From Phycisphaerales bacterium (GTDB lineage Bacteria > Planctomycetota > Phycisphaerae > UBA1845), in NCBI GenBank assembly GCA_020639095.1, contig JACKHH010000003.1:62001-126000 (forward strand): 64,000 nt of DNA, read 5' to 3'. The notes beneath the pieces were generated by a model. The model did not search any database. It worked only from the letters and a program-made list of their open reading frames with translations, and had not been told where the DNA came from. The translations under genes were made by a program, and so were the position numbers. Of this stretch, positions 26,901 through 35,649 are shown in pieces. The stretch's first letter is position 1. The number at the start of each line of letters is the position of its first letter.

Positions 26901-26928
26901 CGCCCCGAGCTGAATACCAGCCGGGGCG
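26901..26928. terminator. Hairpin between resB and the OmpA-like gene
   Basis: CGCCCCG...CGGGGCG with an inner loop region, followed leftward by TGGTTCATTT. It lies just after the stop of the OmpA-like gene read leftward, so it probably ends that transcript. Confidence 0.55.
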
Positions 26929-27009
26929 CGGTTTGTGCTGTGAAATGTAACAGCGGGTTTGCGGTGACCCAAAGCGTCACCGCGGCAACCAAGCATTGGC
27001 AGCCTGCGA

Positions 27010-27903
27010 TTACTTCACGGTGCCTTCGTTCGACGCCAGCGGCATCTCGATCACCTGCTCGCGCGCAGCCACATCCATCTGCGGCGCGACGACGCCACCG
27101 ACCGAGCCTTCCGGCACGACGTAGATTTCGACGCGGCGATTCTGGCTCCGCCCGGTGTCCGACGCGTTCGACGCGATCGGGCGGTACTCACCGAAGCCCA
27201 TGATTGCGATCTTCTCCGGCGACAAGCCGTCCTCGCGGAGCGTCTTGGCCACGGAGATCGCGCGGTGGGCGGAGAGGTGCCAGTTTGTCGGGTGCTGCTC
27301 GCGCGTCTGCGGTTTGCCGATGCGCGTATCGTCGGTGTGGCCGACGACGAGCACGTCAAACCCGGCAGCCGCCGGCGACTTGATGATGTCCGCGAAACCG
27401 CGCAGCGAATCGACGGCGGTCTGCTTCACCACGTCGCTGCCCAGGGCGAAGAGCAGGTCCGATTTCCACTTCACCACGCCGCGCTTCGCATCGTAGTACA
27501 CGCTGTCCGGGTACTTCTGCGCGAAGTCCTTGATCGCGGTGTCGAGCGCCGCCGGCAAGACCGTTTCGATCACGATCGGGTCGGTCGGCACGTTTTTACG
27601 CGCGATATCCTGGAGGAGCGAATCCGCCCGGCTCACCGCGCCGGCGAGGCGGTCGTTTTCATTCTGCAGGTTGCTCGCGAGCATTTCGCGCGAACGCAAC
27701 TGATCCTCAGCCGCGGTCAGCTTGGTGCGCAGCGAGTCGTTGTTGTTACGCGAGTCGTACAACTCCTGCTCTAGATTTGTTTTTTCCCCAATGAGCTTGT
27801 TGTTGTCCATCTGGACTTTGCGGTACTCGTCCATACTGACGCACCCGGCGGCCAGCGACATCGCGCCCGCGAGCACGACCACGATCCATCGTCCTGATTT
27901 CAT
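27010..27903 (-). CDS. OmpA-family lipoprotein with coiled coil
   Basis: A 297-residue envelope protein. Lipoprotein signal MKSGRWIVVVLAGAMSLAAG-C. A coiled coil (residues ~30-95: MDEYRKVQMDNNKLIGEKTN and on) precedes an OmpA-like peptidoglycan-binding domain (~105-275): LLFALGSDVVKQ, VVGHTDDTRIG, MGFGEYRPIASN and RSQNRRVEIYVVP. The NRRVEI motif is diagnostic. It would tether the outer membrane to the cell wall, as Pal does, or act as a periplasmic scaffold. ATG at 27903 has GGAGA upstream, ruling out the ATG five codons earlier. Confidence 0.85.
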   Translation of the reverse strand: MKSGRWIVVVLAGAMSLAAGCVSMDEYRKVQMDNNKLIGEKTNLEQELYDSRNNNDSLRTKLTAAEDQLRSREMLASNLQNENDRLAGAVSRADSLLQDIARKNVPTDPIVIETVLPAALDTAIKDFAQKYPDSVYYDAKRGVVKWKSDLLFALGSDVVKQTAVDSLRGFADIIKSPAAAGFDVLVVGHTDDTRIGKPQTREQHPTNWHLSAHRAISVAKTLREDGLSPEKIAIMGFGEYRPIASNASDTGRSQNRRVEIYVVPEGSVGGVVAPQMDVAAREQVIEMPLASNEGTVK

Positions 27904-28227
27904 CGCACATCTCCTCATGCAATTTGTTGCGTTCGCGCCACCACCTGTAGAAGCGCATCATGCGCCTTTGTCGCGCGCCAGCCTCTTTCCGGTTCGAAAA
28001 AAGTCAGGTGGTGACGAGCGTGGGAAGGGCGCATCCCTGTCCGTATTCCATCACTTGCGGCACACGCCGCAAAGGTCATTCGCGACCTTTCATGCCATCC
28101 TTAGCGCCGGTCCTCCATGAACCGGCACGTGCATCTCGCCGACAACATCTCGATTGCTCGCAAAATCGAAACGCGTCCAACGAAACGCTTACTGCTGTAC
28201 AACACGCGGAACCAACGTCGCAGCCAT
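27904..28227. other. Intergenic region
   Basis: About 320 bases between two leftward genes. It should hold the promoter of the OmpA-like gene. I see no RNA gene or strong hairpin. Confidence 0.4.
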
Positions 28228-29334
28228 TTAGCTCGAACGCTTGCCCACGAAGAAACCGATCACCAGGGCAATTACGGCCGCCCCCAGCGCCGCGCCTGCG
28301 ACGATCATCAACTTCGAAAATACCGTATCAAGAATCGATGGCCAGACGCCCTGAAGGGCAGCAGCAGCCGTCAGGCCCGCGAGGCACATCACCAGCACGC
28401 CGACGAACATCATGCCCGTCAGGCCCGTCGCCACCGGATCGGGACCATATGAGACCGGAGCCGCCGCACGCGGAGCAGCCGCTACCGCAGCAGGGGTTGC
28501 CTCGTCCAGCGCCGGAGCAAACTCGTCGCTTGCCGACGACGACGTTTCTGGAATCGCGTTCTCCAGGCCGGCGCGGGTTGCTTCACCCATCTCGCTGCTG
28601 TCGTCGCCGGGATAGATTTCGTCGAGCAACTCCGCGCCCAGCGACGTGTCATCGCTCTCGCGCGTCAGGTCAAGCAGGCCGGAACCACTACCGGCGGCAT
28701 CGATACCCAGCGCTTCCGAACCGTCGGAGACGACCGTCTGCGCCAGGGGATCGGCGTCCTGCTCGACATCGTCATCGTCGAACACGCTGATGCCGATCGA
28801 CGACACCACCGTGCCTTCCTTCTCGTCGTCCTCACCCGATGCCGTCGTGTCATCGAGGCTGACCGCGTCCGCACCGGTGCCGAGTTGAATACCGGAGTCA
28901 TCCTGCGCTTCCGGTTCGAGGATCAATTCCGCAGTGCCACCGGTCGATCCACCGGGCCCACCCGTCGCGTCGTCCATCGCGAGCGAAATCGCATCGCCGA
29001 TGGAACCACCGGCGACGGAATCGTCGTCATCAGACAGCCGCAGTTCGAGCGAATCACTTTGTGACGCGGAACTGCTGTCTTCCAGCGTAAGCTCCGCCGT
29101 GCTGAGGTTGTCGAGGTCCGCGAGCGAACCACTGAGGGAGCCGTGTGTAAGTGCGTCGCCGGCAATTGCTTCCTCTGCCGCGGCGAGGCGATCAACTTCA
29201 TCGGCTTTGTAGGTTACCTTGCCGCCGTCGCGAAATTCGCGCAGCTTCCCGTCACGCACCGCGATCTTGAGTTGATCGGCGCTCATTCCCAGCTTCTTGG
29301 TCGCTTCGTCCTGGGTGTAGAAACCTTTGGCCAT
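28228..29334 (-). CDS. Membrane protein with N-terminal excisionase/MerR-like HTH
   Basis: A 368-residue protein. Residues ~3-55 (FYTQDEATKKLGMSADQLKI, ...REFRDGGKVTYKADEVDRL) look like a MerR/excisionase-type winged helix. Residues ~60-270 are acidic, Ser/Asp/Gly-rich and probably disordered. Two membrane helices follow (GLTGMMFVGVLVMCLAGLTA and KLMIVAGAALGAAVIALVIG), then a short basic tail. A DNA-binding-like domain on a membrane anchor suggests a membrane-tethered regulator or nucleoid tether, but the HTH could also serve as a protein interaction module. GAGG precedes the chosen ATG. I do not recognise a named family. Confidence 0.6.
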   Translation of the reverse strand: MAKGFYTQDEATKKLGMSADQLKIAVRDGKLREFRDGGKVTYKADEVDRLAAAEEAIAGDALTHGSLSGSLADLDNLSTAELTLEDSSSASQSDSLELRLSDDDDSVAGGSIGDAISLAMDDATGGPGGSTGGTAELILEPEAQDDSGIQLGTGADAVSLDDTTASGEDDEKEGTVVSSIGISVFDDDDVEQDADPLAQTVVSDGSEALGIDAAGSGSGLLDLTRESDDTSLGAELLDEIYPGDDSSEMGEATRAGLENAIPETSSSASDEFAPALDEATPAAVAAAPRAAAPVSYGPDPVATGLTGMMFVGVLVMCLAGLTAAAALQGVWPSILDTVFSKLMIVAGAALGAAVIALVIGFFVGKRSS

Positions 29335-29461
29335 TAGCCTCAACCTCAGTAGTACCAGTTCGTCGCGGTGCGCGTCACCTTCACACCACGGTCAATTCAG
29401 CGATTGTTGTTTTGCCAACTGGACGTTTTGCCAATCGGGCCACTTCGCCGAAGTCTCGTGT

Positions 29462-29929
29462 TTACGGCGTGGGAGCATTGCGGGCAGCCGCTCGCTGCTG
29501 CTCGAGTTGCTCCTTGACGGTTTCGATCGGTGGTTCCGTCGAAAACTCCGCAAGATAGCGGTCGTAGCGCCAATCGCGCGCCGCCGCCAGAACCAACGTA
29601 TTCTTGCCGCTGTTGAAGCGGTAACACCAGAGCGTACCGGCATCAACATCGACCAGGAAAACCCCATAATTATCGCGCGTCAACTGGCCGGTGAACGCGA
29701 AAACACCACGCGCGCCACCACTGCCCGATGGTTGGGCAAAAACCTGCCCGCTCTTGCCGTCATCCAGTCGCAACACGAGGCACACCGCGATCACCGCGAG
29801 GCTGATCGCGATCACCCACGTGGCAGCAGACGCCGAGCGCCGGGGAGCAACCGCCGGGCTGTCGATTTCGCCATCGGGCAAAGCCAATTCCCTCACTTCA
29901 CAAGAGGACGGGCGGCGCGCCGCCGCCAT
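29462..29929 (-). CDS. Single-pass membrane protein, conserved hypothetical
   Basis: A 155-residue protein. A cytoplasmic basic N-terminus (~1-35) precedes a membrane helix (AATWVIAISLAVIAVCLVLR), then an outside domain. This has GGARGVFAFTGQLTRDNYGV, followed by FLVDVDAGTLWCYRF, which suggests a small beta domain. The C-terminus is charged and helical (VKEQLEQQRAAARNA). No known domain is recognised; the type is seen in planctomycetes (impression). No RBS is obvious at the ATG. Confidence 0.6.
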   Translation of the reverse strand: MAAARRPSSCEVRELALPDGEIDSPAVAPRRSASAATWVIAISLAVIAVCLVLRLDDGKSGQVFAQPSGSGGARGVFAFTGQLTRDNYGVFLVDVDAGTLWCYRFNSGKNTLVLAAARDWRYDRYLAEFSTEPPIETVKEQLEQQRAAARNAPTP

Positions 29930-30081
29930 CTAGTACGCGCATGTAACCACTACGGATTATACCTGCGGGCGAGCCGCAAACAAGCATTAGTATGCCTGGT
30001 TTGACATCCGTTTTCCCTGGAATATCCCGCGGAAAACAATTCACATGTGAGAAGTTGCGCGGTTGAGGAATCCTGCGCCGC

Positions 30082-30864
30082 TCACGAGCGCCGCCGCGAC
30101 CATTCCGCGACCAATTCGCGGTGACGCGGATCACCGGCTGCGATCGTCTGTACCCACGCTTCGCGATCAAGTTGATCGCGCGTGTGTCGCAGCGCGATCT
30201 CACGCAGAAGCCGTTTCGTCTGCGCAACGCCCTCGGGCGGCAGCGACGCGATACGCTGTGCCCACGCGAGGGCGGTGGATGCCAATTCCGCGTCGTCCAC
30301 GACCGTATTTACCAGACCTAGCGCCTGGGCCTCCTCCGCACACAACTCATCGCGGATCAGCAGATACTCCATCGCGCGCGCATAGCCCGCTGATTCGACG
30401 ATAGCAGCCGTCCCGCCCATCCCCGGAACGAGCCCCAGCTTCGCGAACGCGGGGACAAATCGCGCCGATCGCGCTGCAATCCGCAGATCGCACGCCAGCG
30501 CCACCGACCAGCCCGCACCAGCGGCTACGCCCTGAATCGCCGCGATAACCGGTTTGCGTGATGCCGCGATCTGCGCGGTCACCGGGTTGTATTCGCGGCG
30601 CAGCTTCTCGCCAATCTGCTCCGGGCCCTGGTGTTCGTGCTGTTTGGCGAGCACGCCGAGGTCCTGGCCCGTGCAGAATCCCGTGCCCTCAGCCCGCAGA
30701 ATGATGCAGCGGACCGCGCTGTCCGCGTCGGCTTCGGTGAGGGCGGCGTAAAACCGGCGCATCATGGGCACAGTCATCGCGTTGTAGCGCTCCGGACGGT
30801 TCAGCGTGATGCTGGTGATTCCGTCTGTGGTGGCTGTACGGATTGAGGGATTCTGCTCGTGCAT
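30082..30864 (-). CDS. Enoyl-CoA hydratase/isomerase family protein
   Basis: A crotonase-fold protein of 260 aa acting on acyl-CoA thioesters. The fold signature is clear: SITLNRPERYNAMTVPM, oxyanion-hole segments GTGFCTGQDLG (residues 61-70) and GVAAGAGWSVALACDLRIAA, and LGLVPGMGGTAAI. It resembles PaaG-like isomerases in general pattern. However, crotonase's two Glu positions are Ser (GAGWS) and Ala (VPAF), and the PaaG catalytic Asp is Gly (PGMGG). The reaction is therefore uncertain. ATG at 30864 has GGAG 10 bases before. No other fatty-acid gene is nearby. Confidence 0.85.
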   Translation of the reverse strand: MHEQNPSIRTATTDGITSITLNRPERYNAMTVPMMRRFYAALTEADADSAVRCIILRAEGTGFCTGQDLGVLAKQHEHQGPEQIGEKLRREYNPVTAQIAASRKPVIAAIQGVAAGAGWSVALACDLRIAARSARFVPAFAKLGLVPGMGGTAAIVESAGYARAMEYLLIRDELCAEEAQALGLVNTVVDDAELASTALAWAQRIASLPPEGVAQTKRLLREIALRHTRDQLDREAWVQTIAAGDPRHRELVAEWSRRRS

Positions 30865-31040
30865 CGTCGGTGTGCTCCGTGCGAGACGGCGTTGCGCGGT
30901 CGCCTCGCGGGCTTTTGATTGACAGCCACCCCCGCGGACATAGAATCCGCCGGTGTTGAGGGCGGTTGTATTGGCTGTGACTTTTCGCGGCGACAACCCC
31001 CGGGACGTATTCTTCCGAATCCCGCCGAGGCGCCGATCCT

Positions 31041-31691
31041 ATGCTTCGCCAATCCGTCAAGATGACGCTGCTGGTCGCTCTAGCGCTCTGTACGCCGGCA
31101 GCCTTCGCTGCGCCCAAGCCGTCAGCGGCGGTGCGCAACTGGGAGCTGGACTTCGAATTCCACGATCTCCAGCGGATCGAGTTGCAGCTACCCGGTGACA
31201 GTCGTCCGACGACTTACTGGTATCTGCTGTATACCGTGACCAACAACAGCGGCAAGGACGTGGATTTCTACCCCTCGTTCGAGCTGGTGACCAGTTCGCT
31301 CCAGGTGGTAACTGCCGGTGACCACATCAGTCCCCGGGTGAATGACGCCATCGCCGCTCGGCACATCAAGCTGTTCCCGTTCTTCCGCGATCCGACGAAA
31401 GTGGCGGGTCGGCTGCTCCAGGGCCCGGACAATGCCCGGACGTCGGCTGCCGTTTTCCGGAACTTCGATCCCGACGCCAACGCCCTGCAGGTCTTCGTTT
31501 CCGGCCTGTCGGGGGAGATTGTCAGCGTCCCGAACCCGGTTTTTGACCCGGAATCGCCAGAATCGCAGCAAAATGTGCGGTTCTTCCCCCTTCGCAAAAC
31601 GTTCGTCATCACGTATGATCTCCCCGGTGACGTGCGGACCCGGCGGGAATCGCCCGCGATTCGTACGGGCACGGAATGGGTAATGCGCTAG
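31041..31691 (+). CDS. Exported protein of unknown function
   Basis: A 216-residue secreted protein: signal peptide [20 protein letters not shown], cleavage near AFAA. The mature part is beta-rich ([39 protein letters not shown]) with [20 protein letters not shown] typical of an Ig-like beta sandwich. The C-terminus includes [13 protein letters not shown]. The GAGG 11 bases before the ATG supports the start. I do not recognise a named family. Confidence 0.65.
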   Translation: MLRQSVKMTLLVALALCTPAAFAAPKPSAAVRNWELDFEFHDLQRIELQLPGDSRPTTYWYLLYTVTNNSGKDVDFYPSFELVTSSLQVVTAGDHISPRVNDAIAARHIKLFPFFRDPTKVAGRLLQGPDNARTSAAVFRNFDPDANALQVFVSGLSGEIVSVPNPVFDPESPESQQNVRFFPLRKTFVITYDLPGDVRTRRESPAIRTGTEWVMR

Positions 31692-31758
31692 GCCGGGTGG
31701 CCGCGCTGTCTGTACACGACGCCACTTGGCACTGGTTGAAGAGTAGAGGTATCGACGT

Positions 31759-32004
31759 ATGGCACATAAAAAGGGACAGGGTTCGACGCGCAACGGACGC
31801 GACAGTAACCCGCAGTATCGCGGCGTGAAGAAGTACGGTGGCGAAGTGGTGCGCACGGGCAACATCATCGTGCGTCAGTGCGGCACCAAGTTCAAGCCCG
31901 GACGGTTTGTGGGTTGCGGCAAGGACTACACGCTCTTCGCGCTTTGCGATGGTGTCGTGCAGTTCCAAGGTTCGCGCGTGGTGGTGACACCCGCCCAGAA
32001 CTAG
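31759..32004 (+). CDS. rpmA: 50S ribosomal protein L27
   Basis: A component of the large ribosomal subunit, near the peptidyl-transferase centre. The N-terminus [19 protein letters not shown] and the [21 protein letters not shown] and [12 protein letters not shown] segments are typical of L27. Most bacteria have rplU just upstream and obg downstream; here obg follows, but L21 is absent, replaced by an exported protein gene. A terminator follows the stop, so rpmA and obg are probably separate transcripts. Confidence 0.97.
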   Translation: MAHKKGQGSTRNGRDSNPQYRGVKKYGGEVVRTGNIIVRQCGTKFKPGRFVGCGKDYTLFALCDGVVQFQGSRVVVTPAQN

Positions 32005-32030
32005 TCGCGCAATATCAAATCAAACGACCA

Positions 32031-32060
32031 AGAGGGCGAACGGCAACGTCGCCCTCTTTT
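32031..32060 (+). terminator. Terminator of rpmA
   Basis: AGAGGGCGA (32031-32039) pairs with TCGCCCTCT (32049-32057), followed by TTT. A 9-bp stem with T-run, directly after rpmA. Confidence 0.85.
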
Positions 32061-32110
32061 GTATGCGCGGGGTATCGCCAATGGTGATACGCCGCTTACT
32101 CAGGAGGAAT

Positions 32111-32164
32111 TTGTGGGACCGACTTTCCAGTCGGTCATGACGGGCTGGAAAGCCCGTCCCACAA
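32111..32164. repeat. Nested palindrome (outer TTGTGGGAC stem, two inner hairpins)
   Basis: Outer arms TTGTGGGAC (32111-32119) and GTCCCACAA (32156-32164). Inside are two hairpins, GACCGACTTTCCAGTCGGTC and GACGGGCTGGAAAGCCCGTC. It ends 12 bases before the obg ATG. Confidence 0.65.
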
Positions 32165-32176
32165 ATACCAGCGCTC

Positions 32177-33220
32177 ATGTTTATCGACGAAGCTGAAATT
32201 CATGTGCGGGCGGGCAAGGGCGGTGACGGCTGCCTGAGCTTTCGCCGCGAGAAGTTCGAGGAGTTCGGCGGTCCCGACGGTGGTGCCGGCGGCGACGGTG
32301 GCGATGTGATTCTGCACGCGTCGCCGAACGTCGAAACGCTCATGGACTTCAAGGGCAAACATCACTGGCGAGCGGGCAACGGCCTGCCCGGTGAAGGTTC
32401 GAATCGCACGGGGCCATCGGGCACGGAGTTGGTCATCGATTTGCCCGTGGGGACGATGGTGTACGACGTCGAGACGGGCGTGCTGCTCAAGGATCTTGCG
32501 GAAGTTGGTGAACGGTGTTGCATCGCGCGCGGTGGTACCGGCGGGCGTGGCAATCGCAGCTTCGCCACCGCGACACAGCAAGCCCCGCGCGAATTCGAAT
32601 TGGGCACGCCCGGTGAAGAGCGTCAGCTTCGCCTCGAACTCAAACTGATTGCTGATGTTGGGCTGGTGGGTTTGCCGAACGCGGGCAAAAGCACGCTGCT
32701 TTCGCGTTTGACCAAGGCCCGGCCGAAGATCGCAGCCTATCCTTTTACGACGCTCAAGCCGCAACTGGGAATCGCGGAGCTTTCCGGCGGTCGGCGCGTG
32801 GTGCTTGCGGATATTCCGGGTTTGATTGAAGGGGCGCACACCGGTGCGGGACTGGGCGATGCGTTTCTGCGGCACATCGAACGCACGCGGGTGATCGTGC
32901 ACGTGGTTGATGTTTGCCCGGTCGATGAAGGCTCGCCGGTTGACGCGTACCACACGATTCGCGCTGAGCTGCGGCAGCACAGCGACACGCTCGCGGACAA
33001 GCCGGAACTGGTCGTGGCGAACAAACTCGATCTGACCGGGGGCGAAGAGGCTGCGAAGGAACTGGCTGACGCGTTGGGTAAACCGGTGGTGGCGATCAGT
33101 GCAGCCACGGGCAAGGGGCTGGATGTGCTCAGTGAACGCATTTGGGCGCTGCTCGGACGCGATCCCGTCGAAGAAGATCGTCGCGAGTTTGATTTGCCGC
33201 TGCCACCGCATTTGCGGTAA
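32177..33220 (+). CDS. obg: Ribosome-assembly GTPase Obg
   Basis: An essential GTPase for 50S assembly and stress control. The glycine-rich Obg N-domain (residues ~1-158) has AGKGGDGCLSFRREKFEE and GGDGGDVILHA. The G domain has G1 GLPNAGKSTLL, G2 around PFTT, G3 DIPGLIEGAH, G4 NKLD and G5-like SAATGKG. It ends at 347 aa with no extra C-terminal domain, the short type. The start MFIDEAEI is typical. It lies just after a nested palindrome. Confidence 0.97.
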   Translation: MFIDEAEIHVRAGKGGDGCLSFRREKFEEFGGPDGGAGGDGGDVILHASPNVETLMDFKGKHHWRAGNGLPGEGSNRTGPSGTELVIDLPVGTMVYDVETGVLLKDLAEVGERCCIARGGTGGRGNRSFATATQQAPREFELGTPGEERQLRLELKLIADVGLVGLPNAGKSTLLSRLTKARPKIAAYPFTTLKPQLGIAELSGGRRVVLADIPGLIEGAHTGAGLGDAFLRHIERTRVIVHVVDVCPVDEGSPVDAYHTIRAELRQHSDTLADKPELVVANKLDLTGGEEAAKELADALGKPVVAISAATGKGLDVLSERIWALLGRDPVEEDRREFDLPLPPHLR

Positions 33221-33246
33221 GCGATAAAACCAGGGAGGCTGATGGC

Positions 33247-33365
33247 CATTGTGGTGCAGGCTTCCAGCCTGCATGATCAAAAGCAGATGCCTCTCCTTGA
33301 ACTATGCAGGCTGGAAGCCTGCACCACAATGAACTATCCCGAATGCAGGCAAGATACCTGCACTA
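33247..33365. repeat. Palindromic repeat with perfect 27-bp inverted arms
   Basis: Arms at 33247-33273 and 33305-33331 (CATTGTGGTGCAGGCTTCCA... and its exact reverse complement) enclose ~31 bases. Each arm is itself an imperfect palindrome (GCAGGCT-TCC-AGCCTGC). A third, partial copy follows at 33344-33365. A related copy is at 22412. Confidence 0.7.
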
Positions 33366-33393
33366 CCATAGACTCTGCTGGAAGGTTGCTGTG

Positions 33394-34197
33394 ATGATTC
33401 GTGAATCCGCCGGTGATGCGGACGCCATTTCGATCGTGGTTGTCGACGCGGGCAACACGCGAACAAAGATCGCGCGCTATCTTGAGGGCGCGGTCGAAGA
33501 TGTCTCCGTTGCGAATTCCCAAGACGAACCCGCCACCCGCGATGCGCTGGCGACGGTGCGCGGCAAATGCGCCAACCGCGAACGGCAAGCCATCGTCATC
33601 TGCTCGGTCGTTCCCGATGAGACCGAACTGCTGATCAAGCACATCGAAGAGGATCTCGACCTGCGCGCGTTCGTGATCGGCGACAACACTGACTTGCCCA
33701 TGGAGGTCGCGGTCGACGTGCCGGCTGCCCTGGGGGTCGATCGCGTGTGTACTGCCGCCGCTGCCTATGTTCGGATTCAGCAGGCGTGCGTGGTGGTCGA
33801 TGTGGGCAGCGCGGTGACGGTGGATTTCGTCGATGCGGACGGCGTATTTCAGGGCGGCGCGATTCTGCCCGGTCCGCGCACGCAGGCGGCGTCGCTGGCG
33901 GCGACGACGGCACAACTTCCGCTGATCGAGCCGGGCGTCGTGGAATCGGTGATTGGCAGGAACACGAGCGACGCAATTACCAGTGGAATTGTCGTGGGCC
34001 TTGCCGGTGCGATTCGCGGACTCGTCGAGGAAATTGCGACAGAAACGGGAACCTGGCCGCAGACGGTGCTGACCGGTGGAGCGGCTGAGTTGCTCAAGGA
34101 TCGCCTGACTTTCGTGGACAACTGGGTGCCGGACCTGTGTCTGATGGGTGCGGGACTTGCGTACCTCAAGCGCATGGCTGCGATGCGCGATGCGTAG
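33394..34197 (+). CDS. coaX: Type III pantothenate kinase
   Basis: Phosphorylates pantothenate, the first step of CoA synthesis, using the acetate/sugar-kinase (ASKHA) fold. The sequence shows [15 protein letters not shown] (phosphate-1 motif), [30 protein letters not shown] (phosphate-2) and [32 protein letters not shown] and LTGGAAELL complete the type III set. Start MIRESAG at 33394 has GGAAGG upstream; an upstream in-frame run into the repeat is rejected. Its last 8 bases overlap the next gene. Confidence 0.92.
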   Translation: MIRESAGDADAISIVVVDAGNTRTKIARYLEGAVEDVSVANSQDEPATRDALATVRGKCANRERQAIVICSVVPDETELLIKHIEEDLDLRAFVIGDNTDLPMEVAVDVPAALGVDRVCTAAAAYVRIQQACVVVDVGSAVTVDFVDADGVFQGGAILPGPRTQAASLAATTAQLPLIEPGVVESVIGRNTSDAITSGIVVGLAGAIRGLVEEIATETGTWPQTVLTGGAAELLKDRLTFVDNWVPDLCLMGAGLAYLKRMAAMRDA

Positions 34198-35389
34198 CGG
34201 CGCGCAAACTCTTGCGGCGGCGACTTGCCGGTTGTTGACGCCGGGTGGTGTCGGCGCGATCGCGGTGGTGCGCGTCGAAGGCGAAGCTGCGTGGGAGTTG
34301 GTCCGCGGCTGCGTGTGCACGCGAACCGGTGAACTTCCGCGCGAAGCCCGCCTTGATCATGCCTACTACGGAAACTTCCGCGACGACAGCGAGACCATCG
34401 ACGATGTGATCGTGGCGGCCCGTCCGGTTGCACATTCGTCCAGCCCGAGCGTGGAGATCTGTTGCCACGGTGGGCGGCGGGTGGTGGAACGCATTCTGCT
34501 CACGCTACAATCTGCCGGTGCGACGATCGCGCCGCATGCTGTAATTCCCAATATCGAAACGCCCTGGACTGTATGTATTCAGCGACTCGCGGATACGTGC
34601 CTGGCACGTACGACGACGCGCCGCGGCGCGCTCTACCTGCTTGGGCAGCGCAACCTGTTGCCGGATCGGTTGGCGGAGATCGTCAATTGTGCGGACGCGG
34701 GTGATCATGACACCGCACGGTGCACGCTGCGCGAACTCGTGGATGCTTCTGCGGCGGCGCATCGTTTCCATACACCGGCTGACGTGGCCATCGTCGGCGC
34801 GCCCAACGCGGGCAAGTCGTCGCTGGTCAATCGTCTCGCGGGTCGCGAGAGCGCGATCGTCACGAACGTACCGGGGACGACGCGCGATTGGGTCACTGCG
34901 CCAGCGGCCATTGAGGGTGTTCCGATAACCCTCATCGACACTGCCGGTGGCCACGACGCGGAATGCGAACTCGAACGCCAAGCCATTGATGCGGGCGTGC
35001 GCCGAGCAGCCGATGCCGATCTGGTCATCGCGGTGATCGACGGATCCGCCGGTACGATCGCGTGGCCGCCCGCGAGCACATCGGCGATGTCACGTGCGGA
35101 TATGGTGGTCATCAACAAGGCCGATCTGGAGATATCACAAGCGGCTCGCCGGGTGATTGAATCCGCGGAATGTCCAGTGGTGAAAGCGTCCGCACGGACC
35201 GGCGCGGGTGTTGAAGCGGTGCGCGGAGCGATTCTGGGCTGTCTTGGTGTGGGCAAGCGGGAAGTTTACGATCGTACGCCCGCGATCTTCGAATCATGTC
35301 TGCGCGAGCGGATTGCGGGTTTGGTCGAACGTCTGGACGCGGGGGCGGTACTGCGTTCCGCCGATATCGTCGCCTCCATTCGGGGATGA
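34190..35389 (+). CDS. MnmE-like GTPase without the C-terminal Cys motif
   Basis: A 399-residue protein related to the tRNA modification GTPase MnmE. An MnmE-like N-terminal domain ([28 protein letters not shown]) and helical region lead to a G domain with G1 GAPNAGKSS (203-211), [15 protein letters not shown] and NKADLE. MnmE normally ends in a Cys-containing FCIGK motif needed for U34 modification. Here the protein ends [10 protein letters not shown], shorter and without it. It could be a divergent paralogue. Starts within the last codons of coaX (ATGCGTAG overlap), so the two are translationally coupled. Confidence 0.8.
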   Translation: MRSGAQTLAAATCRLLTPGGVGAIAVVRVEGEAAWELVRGCVCTRTGELPREARLDHAYYGNFRDDSETIDDVIVAARPVAHSSSPSVEICCHGGRRVVERILLTLQSAGATIAPHAVIPNIETPWTVCIQRLADTCLARTTTRRGALYLLGQRNLLPDRLAEIVNCADAGDHDTARCTLRELVDASAAAHRFHTPADVAIVGAPNAGKSSLVNRLAGRESAIVTNVPGTTRDWVTAPAAIEGVPITLIDTAGGHDAECELERQAIDAGVRRAADADLVIAVIDGSAGTIAWPPASTSAMSRADMVVINKADLEISQAARRVIESAECPVVKASARTGAGVEAVRGAILGCLGVGKREVYDRTPAIFESCLRERIAGLVERLDAGAVLRSADIVASIRG

Positions 35390-35428
35390 TCCCCGAGAAG
35401 TTTGAGCGACATGCGGGGATTCCTGGGC

Positions 35429-35434
35429 TATAAT
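35429..35434 (+). promoter_or_regulatory. Candidate -10 box upstream of the Ser/Thr kinase
   Basis: TATAAT in GGGCTATAATCGGGGG, with TTGAGC about 21 bases before as a weak -35. It is about 215 bases before the kinase ATG. Confidence 0.4.
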
Positions 35435-35649
35435 CGGGGGCGAATGTGCCTTGCAAATCATGGCGGATGCTCCGGCGGTGGTGCGCTGGTCGATTTCCGG
35501 AGGTCCGCTCGACGATACGTCGGAGATAATTGATTGTTGATCGCGACGGCGTCGATCTCTAAAGTATCGCCCGAATTCGCATTGTCGCGTCTGGTCCTGG
35601 TGGATCAGAGCTTCGTCGGTGGCAGTGGCGGTGGAGCGCTTGCATCCTG

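Noticed and set aside
32135..33280. Leftward reading frame opposite obg
   Set aside because: The opposite strand encodes Obg with all G motifs.
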